A DNA stretch of 64,000 nucleotides from Mya arenaria (taxonomy: Eukaryota > Mollusca > Bivalvia > Myida > Myidae). The stretch is from positions 782,556 to 846,555 of the forward strand of contig NC_069125.1 of NCBI RefSeq assembly GCF_026914265.1, in the 5' to 3' direction. How positions within the stretch are numbered: the stretch's first letter is position 1; the number at the start of each line of letters is the position of its first letter. Positions 47,601-60,599 of the stretch are shown piece by piece. The notes under the pieces were generated by a model. The model saw only the letters and a program-made list of their open reading frames with translations, did no database searches and had not been told where the DNA came from. The translations under genes were made by a program, and so were the position numbers.

Positions 47601-50480
47601 GCTAAACACCAGACTCAGCTTGAGGCATTAAAAAACTAAATGATACCGTGAAAATATGTTTACTTAATTGTTGCTTGACCTGTACACATGTAGATCCTCT
47701 TCGATCAGAAATGTCACAAACCCCTTGGAGGGGTAGAGGTCAGAAGGTATGGTTCGGTGAACATTATCAGTTTTGATCAGTTTTGCAAACTTGACTATGA
47801 ATGTGTACCAGCCTCATGCTTCGAAAACGTATTTATCGCCACCTGGCGTATCATGTCGTACGGTGCACCTTTGGTCGCTAGCAATAACACAAACATCTCC
47901 AACATTCAAATCACTTGTGACTGAACGCTCGCTTATCGCTCGAATCCCCAAAAGCAAACTGGAATTGTATCATTAATTGGTAAATGTTTTGGATTGCTTG
48001 TGTGCGTTCTCATACCAACTATTTTGGCACAAATCTGAAAAAAAATGGATAGTGGAAAGAATATCGTTTAATATTATGTTTGACACAACGTTATTGGTAT
48101 ATGAAACTGTAATGACGATTTCCTCTACATTGCAATACATCATACTTGAAAAGTAGTTATTTCGTTCCCTTATATAAAAAACCGCTGTTGTTTATTGGTG
48201 CAGCAATTTCTAAATTCCTAGGTATCGCATATATGCTTTTCATCCAATGCTGCAAAACAACACAATACAAAACATACGACAATTCTTCTAGACTGTATTG
48301 TCTAAGTGGTTACAAAAATGAAAGGCTCTTCACACGTGCGATTTACGATTCGTCCTGTACGTTTATTAATTGCATGGCACTCCAAAAAGGTTTACAAAAC
48401 AAGAAAGTAGTATTTATTAGAGGCATGAACAAATAGGTTCCCATTTAACAACTAATAAAGCGAGGAAAAAAGCAGACATGTTTCACAATATGGATCATAA
48501 TACTAAACTATTTACAGTATATTAAGTTTAATTGAGAAAAACAAACTCAGCGTCGGTGTAATATGTTTTCAAATTTATAGTCTTTTTTCTTCTCGGTTGC
48601 CAAAGGAATATCCTCCATAGATTAGCAATTAGTGTCATCAACGGGTTTAATAACCTGTTTAAATAAACTAAGGTTATTGATTAGATGTATGTAAAGTAAC
48701 ACATGAAAAGCTTATCTGAATTGTTCTTACATCTCGTTTTGCCATGAATGCCTTTTCAGCATGCAACAATAACAATCCTGTGAAATATTTTAACCACACG
48801 TGTAGATAGCGAACGGAGAAGACACAATTAAGGAATGGAAAATAACAAGAAACGATAGAGGGAAGGCATAAAAGGCATAAAATGACTTATTGGCTGGGAT
48901 CGAGTACTCGTTTACTGGTTTAAAGTCCCACCTGTTTGTCTGACCGTTCCTAGGCGACTTCTGTCTTTGCATTTTTGTGGCATTGTGTCTGTTAGGACTT
49001 AACATTGATCCTCTAAACAGAATATTCACGGTTAATTGATTGTTGACTGGGATTGTCCCTATACTTGTTATTGTATTATTGTAAAACCAGATAAAAAGAA
49101 ATGAAAAAAAGAGTTAAACGACACGATAAAAACGACAAACAAGCGCGAGGATTTCGTTCGGCTTACATGCATGCCATAAATCTACAGGAACACGCAGTAA
49201 TGCATTGTATGTATGTCTGTCAATTAAATAAATTAGCAACATATATTTCTTACGAAGGCTATGTACTGGATTGTTAATGAACTAATTTGTTAAAATTAAC
49301 AGTCATGTTTCTCCTAAATTGTTATTCGTCATGTTGTTTTATATCAGCGTGCAAATATATCTCTGTAAAAAGATCTAATCATTGTTTTATTCCTTTATTA
49401 TCTATAGAGTACTTTCAAATTTCAACATTGTTAGCGCAAGAAGTTCCATGGTATTTTAAAGCCGAGTTTACAAAACATTTAAGTTTATCTTACTTTTGTT
49501 CTTTGGCAAATACAAAAATGGTAAACAAATATATTGTAGAAGGGACTTGAGGTGGCGCAATCATGCTTGATATACAGTTTATAAAGGTAAATACCACTCT
49601 GTCGAACTAGAAAAATTTAAGGACCATAAAATAGGTAAAACAGTATGCTAAGACTGGAAATGAAAAGTGAACAACATGAATATTTTCAAACAAGGACAAT
49701 TCTAGAGCCATGCCTGCAAAGTGAAATGCGCGATCAGGCTATTTTACGTAAATGGTCAAGGTATAAAGCCAAACTCAATGCAAAGAAGTAAGGTAACTAT
49801 TAAATAAAACGCTCAAAGAAAAAGAGCAGGCTACGTAAAAACTGAAAGTAAACGAAGGCTGGTTATCGATTATGTCTTGAAAATCATTGTAATTAGTGAA
49901 TACAAATGTATAGACAAATATGAAAGTGTGATGACATCAAACACATGTTTGATCACGTGGGTCCAATTTGTTAGCTATTCCATCGGGTCTTAAAATGACT
50001 CTGGCTTGTGGTCATCAAGCCGAGCAAGTTTTTTTCCGGTTTCTCTGATTCCCAACAAACAAAAAGACAACTCTCTCTTTCAAACGAGAGTGGCTTAGCA
50101 TCAGTTGGTACAAATTATTCACAGTTGATGTAAGATAAATATAGTCTTAACTAAATTAAATATTATGTTTTTGTAATTTTATTGCTTTAGCTCACAAAAA
50201 TAATTACATTATAACATAGTGCATAACAAAGCATTGCTAATAAATACATTTAAAACACTGAACACAGTATCAAAAATAACACATTAATGTATCTAAAGCC
50301 TTTGTAGTTTAATCATCCAGTCACATTCAATATTGGTTCAAAAGCATTTCGATGCATGTGGTAGCTTTGTACAATTGTTACGTTATGTTGAATCAGGTAT
50401 TGGTTCTCTAAGAGCTGGTTTTAATAAGGTATTTAAAACACCGACAGGCCGTCAAAGTTATTTAGATAAAGAATGGCTTT
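47601..50480. repeat. Type 2 upstream sequence and type 1 3' flank, unit 3
   Basis: Holds exon 2-end repeats near 47835 and 47930, the E-box module at 48333, the tgtctgtcaattaaa module near 49217, a SINE-tail relic at 49995-50100 and an AATAAA (minus) near 50181. There is no coding sequence I can support. Confidence 0.45.
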
Positions 50481-50486
50481 AATTGG

Positions 50487-52452
50487 TCACAATTTCACAA
50501 ATGTCCGTATACAAGTATGTCCGCCCCCAGTCAGTGTCTGAAAGAGAAACGGAAATAAGTCAGAAAACAATTTTTTCATTTTATTTTTTTAAATGCCGAA
50601 TGTCTTGATGATGCTTGAATTTGAAAGCCAGTAGTGTGTTATCAGAATTGTGTCATACTTTATCGTAACGATTCGATAGGCAGTGTTTATTAGGCGGCGA
50701 GAAATGCAACAATTACAGTTACACTGATATGCTATAAGGTGTAAGAAATGTTTACAGCACTGCAATGTTGAGTTGTGAGATTCGTACGAAAGGTCCTCGA
50801 CAGCGAATTTAACATTCTTGATAACCTTCCCTGGCATGCGAGCAATGACATTAGTTTGACTTTATAATTACGACGTCATGGCGACATATCTTTGACTTCC
50901 CAAAAGATAAAAAACTTGTTTTAAACTTGCCGCAGCTCGTAGCAAACGTCGTGCTATAGAGTGACAATTGGGTAAAATTATTGATTCATTATGACTAAGA
51001 TACATGGAAAGTATGTGATCATAACTGAGCGTAATGAATTAACAAAGTAGTTTACGAAAATCTACGTTGACCTCTACTTATTGTGTTAAAATATCAAATT
51101 CCGAATATCGTTCAAAAGTCATGCAGTCCCGACAAACTAATTAAGACTGTTTACAACATCATAGTGTGATTCAGTTGCATTTTAATTGCACAGATTTATT
51201 ATACATTCGTATTAAAAAAAACACTATGCTACCATATAAACCCAGTTTACAAACACCGTAACGATGTTGAATCACACACCATTGTCTCTGTAATGAACCG
51301 TTCAATCTGGAGAATGATCACTTCGAGCGTTAATCATTATAACAGTAGAACGGACTGATTGAGCATGTTTTTCGCGAATAATAAGCGCGTTTGACATGCA
51401 GAGAGAATGTAACTTTTGATTCAAATCAGACGATTACGCATGACTTATCACAAACTGTAATTTAATCTATTTAATCCTCTCATGTTAAGGTTGCGATTAA
51501 TAATATTGCAGCTAATATTGTCATATCGAACATGATAACAGTTGTTAAGGAATCAGAGCCTCATGGGCAGTCTAAATCGATTACTGATTGAAACTATTTA
51601 AATGGGAAGCAATTAGAACGTTTCTGCTACTATTCGTTGATGAAAGCCAGCTTTTAATATCAATATAGTCTTTTAGAATTATACACGTTTCTGTTGGACA
51701 TTCAATTAATATCACTCTGTCATTATAATCAAGTACATGTACTTACTTTATACCATTGTGAGTGTGTTTCCAGACCCCTGGCGCACGTGCTGACACTCGA
51801 AGCCATCTCCGGACTGCTTCTCTACCAATTTTTCCCCGTCAACCGAAAACGTCACCTGTAGTATTTCAAATAATGGTTAAAAATACAAATCTTAAATACT
51901 AACAAAGGCGTTGATTATATACAATGACTTAAGACATTTTTTCAATGGAAACCTGTGATATCAATATATGGTGATGCATCTTACATTTGGACTTGCAAAT
52001 ATGAAATGCTCATCCTATTTCATATACTAATATCTATATAAGGAACTAAACTTGATTTTAAAGTATCTCAATAATATAATAAACGCATTTTCACATGGTA
52101 AAGTTTAATTCATTTATTACTTGCTATTAATCTTGTTTTTGTTTTATTAAAGAAACTTGTCTTTAGTTTAGACAGAGTTTTTAGTCAGTCCAATCCTCTC
52201 AAATTACTGCTCGCTATTTTGCCCTTATGGCCATGCAAACCACTTCTAAATAACAGTCAGTTCATACTTTCACTTTTCGTTCAAGCGTGATGGAGTCAAT
52301 AGCCTCTCCTAGTTTGAAGGACAGCGACTTGGCGCCCATCACGGTTGACGACGTCATCATCAACGTTTCACCGTCCGCCAGGAACTCCTGGGTCATTCCG
52401 GAACCGTCTGACAGATAATTGTGAGCGTCCGCCCGTTTATCGTCACCAACAC
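50487..52452 (-). CDS. FABP paralog, type 1, unit 3: exons 2-4 intact, no exon 1 seen
   Basis: Exon 2 52452-52268 (185 nt), exon 3 51855-51754 and exon 4 50537-50487 are open, keep phase and have AG/GT sites (tttag, acag, tcag; gtatga, gtataa). Exon 2 reads GVGDDKRADAHNYLSDGSGM, FLADGETLMMTSSTVMGAKS and LERKVK, with one codon lost in-frame against the complete gene. Exon 3 holds VTFSVDGEKLVEKQSGDGFE and keeps the QHVR arginine. Exon 4 is TLTGGGHTCIRTFVKL. Unlike units 2 and 4 there is no 14-bp deletion. No first exon is found between 52.45 and 64 kb. Either it is dead for lack of a promoter or it uses an unseen alternative first exon. Confidence 0.6.
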
Positions 52453-55099
52453 CTAAAGAGAAAGCATGGAGAATAACACCGTTGTACTTTAATGCCTTAT
52501 ATTTAATAAGTTGCTATCCCAATACCTTTCCTTGTCACCTAATTTACCTGAAGGAAACACAGGACATCTGAAACATTATATTTTAATATGATGCTTGTAT
52601 TGTTTGCTTTCCACTATGGCTCGAACAACTACACTAATTGGTGTAAGCTTGGTTACACACCTAAAGAATGCACTCTTTATACCAAATAAGATTACCACAA
52701 TTTATAATATTGTTTTAATATTCCAAAAAGAATGAACAAATGTCAAAAACAATGGTTTTTATGAAGGATACCGAAATACATTTGAACAATATGGGCATAA
52801 AACACGGCATTTCTACCTAATGAGACTATAGTCGATCGAGGTAATTTTTTTAGCGTTTATCAATCATTTAATATTTTTACGCTTTCTGCTATTAAATACA
52901 CGGCTACAATCTTGTAAAATATCATAAGGCACTTTAAGCGGAAAGAAAAGGAAATAATACCTGAAGAATATTTTTTCTTGATCTTTAATATATTGCTTTA
53001 CTGGTAAATGGGGTTCACACCCGATCAGAAACATGGGTGCTGGTGGAGTAGAATTATATTATGAAATTTGATAATCAGTTTTCCAAAACTTGAGTATGAT
53101 GTTGTTTTCATCGTTTAAATGCCACGTTCTGAGCGTCGATATGCCGATCATGCCGTTAAATGCACCCTGAACGAATCGCAGCGGAAATAATTTTTGTATG
53201 GGGTCGCTAACGTTTCGTGCAGGAAACATAAGGCAAATTAAAATGTACTCTATCTTTATATTGCTTGTGTGCGTTATGATATCCTGACACATATCTAAGA
53301 ATGTACAGCACCGGAAAGAATTTCGCTAGTGAACACAACCTAATAGCTTAATGAAACTAAACGACTATAACCTCTACCATGGCAATACATTATACTAGTA
53401 ACCTATTAATTCCGTTGGCGTTTATAAAAAAAATCAATCTATTTAAGATATTTGTAAAAATAATTTGTCGTATTTGCAACGTATTTGTTTATTATTAAAT
53501 GTTGAAACAGATCTATGGGCTGTCCCCCTAAAACAAATTCTCTCTTCTCTCTAAGTTTCTCCAAAGGAAAACTGCTTCGCACGTGCGCTTTACTATTTTT
53601 CCTGAACGTTCATAAGTTCTTAGGCACTCCCAAACCTTTTACTGAATACAAATAGGTTTTTGTTAGAGAAAACTAAATAAATGAGCTTCAGCTAAAAACA
53701 TATGCGAATAATAAAACAGAAATGATTCACAAATTGGATCTAGACACTAACCAATTAAGGTGTATTAAGTTTAATTGAGAACTATAAACTCAGCGTGTTT
53801 GGAACATGCTTCCAAAATCAAATTCTTCTCCTTCTCAGTTGCCAAGGGATTAATTTCCTTGATTAGTAATTAAGATCATCCTTGATTTTAGTAACCACTA
53901 TCAATTAAGTTCGGTTATTGAGTAGATGTAAAAAATGATAACTTTAGAAATGTCTCAACGAAATTGTATTTTTATACCCAAGAATGCCAATTCAGGTCGC
54001 AACAAGGCTTTATACTGATTTATTTTAGCTCGATAACTAAGACCGTTGAATGCTAATATAAATCAATTTCATGTCCATTTACAGGGCAGACACCAGTACT
54101 GACGTCCTTTTGGAGAGGCAATGATAACGGGATGAAGCACACAACCTCTATACCACTAGATCCCCCTCATCATCTTTTAAAAATCTATCCAGACGGTGAC
54201 GACAAAATGAAATAATGATAAGGAACGAAGGGGGAGGTGCAAAAGAACAATAACGAAACAAATGACTCTTAAACAGAAGAAAGTAAGGTCAAACGATATG
54301 ATAAAAGACGGCAGGTAGAAGCGAGGAAGGAATCTTTAAAATGGAAGGTTCCACCTAGTATATAGTGCATTGTTATGTTATCAACAACAACATAGCTAGC
54401 GAATGACAATGCTCTTCAGATTTCTTAAGATCTCTACATTTAAACCCTCCAGAGAATTGGAATTTGTTCCACATACGCCTTGTTTGGTGAATATAGTTTT
54501 TTTTATTTCAGCTAACAATGCCCTTATGGTTGTGCTAATGTACTTTCCACACGCGTTTAATGGTCTGTCACGAACCGTAGTCACTTGGTCATTACATATT
54601 CATATCTCTTTTATTTATTATGGGTCCTAGTGGAAATATATAAACAATGTTGCATACATGTATAATTGATTTGATATCATGTTAGTCTATTGACCTTTTA
54701 TATTGAAACTGGATACGCTCACATTTTGATGATCAAGCAATAGCATGCAGTCAGTATGTCTAGAATTGTAGCAAATTTTCTCTCTGAGGTATGGCTGGAA
54801 TTTGGCACTTATTGTGCAGTTTATTACACATATGCGTTTGGCTAGGTTTATTATATATTGACTTAAACAACATTAATGCAGACTTATCTAAGATATGTTT
54901 ATTAAAACAATTTCGATATAAGTTAAGCAAAAGCTCGAGAGTAAAATTAAACAAATATTCACTAAGAAGGTGAGTAGAAAGAAGAGTGTTTTACTCCTAC
55001 TATAAGTCATATGAAACATTCTGAAGAAGAAGAAATAAATTGTTTTATTTTGTGAAACAAATAAAATATTTTTCATTATCAGAAGTAATTTTAAATTGC
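52453..55099. repeat. Intron 1 sequence of unit 3
   Basis: Matches 24430-27700. It has exon 2-end repeats near 52540 and 53110-53180, the E-box module at 53580 and the segment near 54590-55080 that in unit 1 lies 0.4-0.9 kb before exon 1. The match ends at 55099. Confidence 0.45.
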
Positions 55100-56149
55100 C
55101 ACCCTGATTCAGCTAGCTAACGGCATTGGTTTGATGTATGAAAAGTAACTCTAAAAGAAAACTGATCTTAAATGTTCTTAATCCGCCATCACAATGATAT
55201 TTTAAAACATCCAGGCAAAAATTCTAACCAGGCAACGATATTCAACAATTAGCCTAAATATTATGATCATCAATTTAACTCATTGGCCTTTGTGAAACGC
55301 CGCATATCCGCCATGCTGATAAGTGTTGTCTCCAAGTTGTCTTCACCAATTATCTGTTAAAACATGCTTATCTTTTGGCTACACACATTTCATAAATATA
55401 CTGATAGACCCAATCAGGCATTGTCTTTATGCTTGTCAATTAAATTAACTAGCAATCAATCCGTCTGATGGAGGTAAGGTTAACGAACATATATGACACA
55501 TATCGAATGCGACGTTAAATATTAGCAGTCACGTTCTTCTTAATTGTTATTCATTATGTTCAAATGTATACCCTTCTAAATAGATGAAGAGTGTTTAGTA
55601 TTCCGTGTTTATTTTATAGAGTAGTTTCAGATTGATATTGTTGATGCAGGAAGTGCCGAGGTATTGAAAGCCAGGTTAACTTAATATCTAAATTTCTTAA
55701 GAGTATTTTTTTCAGAAAAGCTGAAATCATTTCTTTGGTAAAAAACAATCTGTAAAAGCAATTGACAAAAAAGTTGATGACGTGAAGATGTTCAAACTCA
55801 TAGAATCCTAGAGCCATAACACTATGGCGAAATAGCAATATTGCTGTTTCTCGCAATGGTCAAGGTATTATGTCCACAACCAGTGCTAACAAGTTAGATA
55901 ACTATTGAACAATAATGCGTATGAAAGAACAGATAATGTAAAGGTGGGCAACTTTTGAATGTTCCAGGGATTGATTTAAAAGTGCACTTTGGCTTATTTT
56001 GCCAATAATCACTGTAATTATTTGGTAAGCAATTATTTAGTTGGAGCGGACAAGAAAGCATAACGACTTGAACGACACTGCAAGACCCAATGGTGGTCAC
56101 GTGATCAACTTTTGTCTGTTATTCTATAAAATTACCAATCATATATGTG

Positions 56150-57441
56150 CATTTTTATTTTGTAATTGTATTGATTTATCGTACATAATAGGTCACACTA
56201 AAACACAATTCTTAATAAGGCAATGCTATTAAATACAGTTCACAGCGGTAAAAACCTCATAAAATAAATGTAAAGCCTTTGATACATCAGACATAATGTT
56301 GAAAACTGGTAAACATAGATTTCTTTTCAAAAGCAATTGTTACGTAAAGGTATATAAGGTTTTGTTTTACATAGAAATATTTTTATAAGCTACACAGGCA
56401 AGCAGTCAATGTTAGTTTAATAAGCAATGTGAGTTCAAAAAGTTGCACTGCTATATGACAATTTGTACGGAAGATGTACGGCAATGCGTTGTTACCTTGC
56501 GAGATTCGAGTTTCTGCACAGAGACTTGAAATAGTTGTTGGGATTTCTCCAAAAAATGAGAGGGAAGACATTAGTTAGACTTTATCAATAAGACGTCATG
56601 GCGACATATCTTCGACTTCTCGAAGCGAGTTTAAGACTTGCTGCAACTCGTAGAAAAATGCATGACAGTATCACATGGTCAAAACAAAATTTATTGCCTT
56701 GTGATTAAAACTTTTTTCAAGCTATGGTCATAAAAAGACGATGTGACAAAACGTGATCAACGATCAAAAACTAATTAACGAAGTGTACATGGTTCTTCGA
56801 CATTTTATCGCTATATCTAGACATTCTCGGTAAAGAGATTATTCATAACGTAAAAACATAACTACATTGAATTGTCTGTAGGGTAATGAAAATAATAATG
56901 TGGGTTTTGACGATCTACATAGAGAAAATCAAGGAATATCTGTTCAATATGACTTTAATAAAACTGATGTTCACTACCAACCACGCTTTTTATGAAAACA
57001 CAGCTTGATTCCTCATGTTTTACAGGTCTTTGATGTTTCATTTCAATTGTCTTCGTGTTTGTAAAGAACGTTTGACATAATGCAATATTTGATGGAAATC
57101 AGAATATCAAGCACGACTTAACATGGACTGTAATATCATCTATATATTCCTTACCATGTTGAATGATGTTGATGGTTATATTAAAATAGTGCAGCTTACT
57201 TTGTAGTACCAAGCATGAATATTGTTGATGAGCTTGTTAATTTGTCCTTGCAGAGAACATAAAATAAACATTAACAAAATAACTAAATAAATTTGGGATG
57301 AGCAGTTGCATATCTAAACGCATCAAATTTGACGTATCGGCCAGTGAAAGCTAAACTGTCATTAGATTAGAACTTATGGGTCATCACGGATTCGTCGGAC
57401 TGATAGGTATGAGTGTCCGTTCGCTTACCTTCAGACTCACC
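56150..57441 (-). pseudogene. FABP pseudogene, type 2, unit 4 (copy J)
   Basis: Only the 5' end of exon 2 remains, at about 57441-57372, reading like the SDES region of copy F. Compared with unit 2, about 750 bp from 34633 to 35385 are deleted (junction near 57375), taking exon 3, intron 2 and most of exon 2. Intron 3 sequence from 56.4 kb is otherwise almost the same as in unit 2. Confidence 0.7.
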
Positions 57442-60400
57442 TTGAGGTGGTAGCAAAGGAAATAATACCGTGAAAATATGTTCCTTGACCGCTACACATG
57501 TAGATCATCATTGGTCAGAAATGTCACAAATCAATATGGAAATAGAGGGGTAGGGGTTAGAATGTATGGTTCTGTGAACATTATCAGTTTTGATAAGTTT
57601 TGCAAAACTTGACTATGAATATGTACCAGCCTCATACTTTGACAACGTATTTATCGCCACCTGGCATTTTACGTGGTACAATGCACCTTGAGTGGCTACC
57701 AATAAACGAAACAAACACCTTGTTTCACTGCATTGTTTGTGGTGTTCAATCTAATATCGTCTGGCACATAATAGGTATATGAAACTGCAATGAGATTTCC
57801 TCTACCATGGCAATACATTATACTCGAAACGTATTTATTTCGCTGACTTTGATAAGAAGCTGCTGTTGTTTATTGTTGCAACACTTTCTCAATTCCTATT
57901 GGTATCTCATATATATTTTTCACTCAACGCAACAAAACAACACAAAACAAAACATTAGACAGTTCTTTTGGACTGTTTCTTCTAAGTGGCTGAACAAATG
58001 AAAACCTCTTCACACGTGCGATTTACGATCCGTTCTGAACATTTATTAATTGCAAAGTACCCTAAAACTGTTTACAACACAAAAATAGTGTTTATAGGCA
58101 TGAACAAATCATTTTCCACTTAAAACATTATGCGCTGTCGTTAATTGTTGCAACAATTTCTCAATTCATACAGGTATCTTATATATTTTTTCATGCAATG
58201 CTACAATTTAAAATATGCAAAACATCAGTCAGTTCTTCTTAACTGCATCTTTTAAGTGCCTACTAAATAAAGGCCTCTTCACATGTGCGATTTACGATTC
58301 GTCCTGAACGTTTATTAATTGAAAGGCGCTCCAAAACGGTTTACAGAACAAAATACAGTATTTATTAGAGGCATAAAAACGGATTTTAACTAATAAACTA
58401 ATAAGGCAAAGAATAAAGCAGAAATGTTTCACAAAATGGATCATAATTATAAACGATTTATGGTGTATTAAGTTCTATTTAGAAACATAAACTGAAACCT
58501 CTTATCTGAACATTTATTACTTCTCGTTTTGCCATGAATGTCTTTTCAGCACGCAAAAATTACAACGCTGTGAAATTTCTAACCAGACTATGAATAGTGA
58601 ACTGAGAAGGCGAAATAGAGGAACTGAAAATGGACGGGCAAACTAACAAGACACGACAGAGGGAAGGCGTGAAAGGCATAAAACATTTATTGGTTGGGAT
58701 CGAGTACTCCTATACTGCTTCAAATACTTATGTGAAAACTACAGAAACAAGCTCAGTAGCCAACAGTTTAAATATGAACTCCGTATAATGGCACTGGGTA
58801 AACGCCAAAGACATAGAACATAAAGCCATAGTAAAGACCTTTTTTCTGACCGTTCCAAGAAAGATATTTTGATGGAGGTGTCGTCTGTATTAGTGGCGGT
58901 GTTTCTTTCGTTTTGTGTTTGTTAGGCTTATAAGTTGTTCTTCTTAACAGAGTAATCCCCGTTAAATGATTGGTGACTGGGTTTAACCCTGTAGTTTTCA
59001 TTGTATTATTATTAAACCAGATAAAAATAAGTGAAGAAAAGGGATAAACGCCACGATTAAAGACGACAGACAAACGCGAAGATTATGTAAGACTTACACA
59101 CATTCCATCAATATACAGCTACATAGCTACATGCAGTCAGGTATGATGTATATGCCTGTCAATTAAATCAATCAGCAACCCATATTTCTAACGAAGGCTA
59201 GGTACTGTTTTTTTCATAAACTAATTTGTTAAGATTAGCAGTCACGTTTCTCCTAAATTGTTATTCGTCATGTTGTTTTATTACAGCGTGAATTTATATC
59301 TCTGTAAAACGATAAAACCATTTTTTATTTCTTAATTATCTGTAGAGTAGTTTCAGATTTTGACATTTATTAGAGCAAGAAGTTCCATGGTATTTAAAAT
59401 GGTATGATCAATATCATACTGTCGAACTATGAACTTTTAAGGACCATGTCATAGGCAGTATAGTGCGGTTTTAACATATTGGCTTATAAAGATTGGACAT
59501 GAAAAATGAACAACGTGACTTTTGTCAAACTCTGACAATCCTAGAGCCATACCATCGAAGTAAAATGTGCCATCTGACTATTTCCCGCGGTGGTGTAGGT
59601 ATTAAGCCAAACTCAATGTTAAAAAGCATTGTAAATCACAAGCGCACCCTGCGCCCCCCCCCCCCCTGCCTCCTAAATGTGTTCAAGTTCCCTTTTTATA
59701 TGAATACAGGTGAACAAAGGTAATAAAATACGCCCAGAATGCACATTTTCTGAATTTTAGTATTTTAGAATTGCCTTGGGGAAATAACCCCAAACCTCAC
59801 TGTCAACACTTTAAACAAAAGCAATATCGGTTCTGAGGGAGGGACCTTAAGCCTTAAGGTAATGCCCCTGAGTAATGCCCCCTCTAACGTCAAATCCTGG
59901 ACCGCTCCTGTAAATATTGAACAAAATACCCAAAGAAAAAGAGCAGACCAGGAAAAAGCTATAAAGCAAAATTGCACGATGGCTGGCAATCGAACTTGTC
60001 GTTTAAATAATAGTTGTTATTATTGAAAAAAAATATACAGGAAGACATACATGACAGTGTGACGACATCAAACACATTGGTCATCACGTGGTTCCTGATT
60101 GTTAGATTCAAATGAACCTCACGTGCGATAACCAACCGCGCAAATGGTTTTTTCCGGGTTTTCCGATTCCCCTACACCAAACAAGACAACTCTCTCGCTG
60201 TCAAACGAGAGTGGCTTAGCATAGGTTAATATAAATTATCTACAATTGTTGCATGATAAATATAGTGTAAACTATATAAAATATTTTTGTAGTTTTATTC
60301 ATTAATCTTACATTACAAATCACATTAATACATAATGCATAACAAAGCAATGCTAACAAGTACATTTAAACACTGTACACTGTATACAAATTAACACATG

Positions 60401-60590
60401 AATTTATGTAAAGGTTTTTTAGTTTGATCAACCAGCACGTTAAAATTCAGTTTAAAAGCATTGCGTTGCATTTAGCAGTTATATATAATTGTCACCTTAA
60501 GTTGTAGAAGGTATTGTTTTTCCTAGAACTGTTTTTATAAGGTATTTAAAGCATTTGCAGGCCGTCAAAATGATTTAGAAAAGGAATGGC
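57442..60590. repeat. Type 2 upstream sequence and type 1 3' flank, unit 4
   Basis: Holds the E-box module twice (58013, and a second copy near 58280 inside a block at about 58134-58490 that resembles unit 3 more than unit 2). It also holds an R1 fragment at 58742-58860 (-), a C run at 59655-59667, a SINE-tail relic at 60110-60210 and an AATAAA (minus) near 60295. No gene is supported. Confidence 0.45.
59625..59935. mobile_element. Interspersed insertion with C-tract (unit 4 copy)
   Basis: Counterpart of 21270-21590, sharing the C run, ctctaacgtcaaatcctgga and tcctgtaaatatt. It lacks the hairpin. It is absent from unit 3, and in unit 2 it was lost within a larger deletion. Confidence 0.45.
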
Positions 60591-60599
60591 TTTAATTGG

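Larger units (their letters stand above)
44884..55099. repeat. Tandem segmental duplication, unit 3
   Basis: Same order as units 1, 2 and 4: the upstream module near 45040-45230, a type 2 relic at 45.9-47.6 kb, type 1 exons at 50.49-52.45 kb, then intron 1 sequence matching 27.1-27.7 kb. The unit is more diverged from units 2 and 4 than those are from each other. The match ends at about 55099, before exon 1 is reached. Confidence 0.7.
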
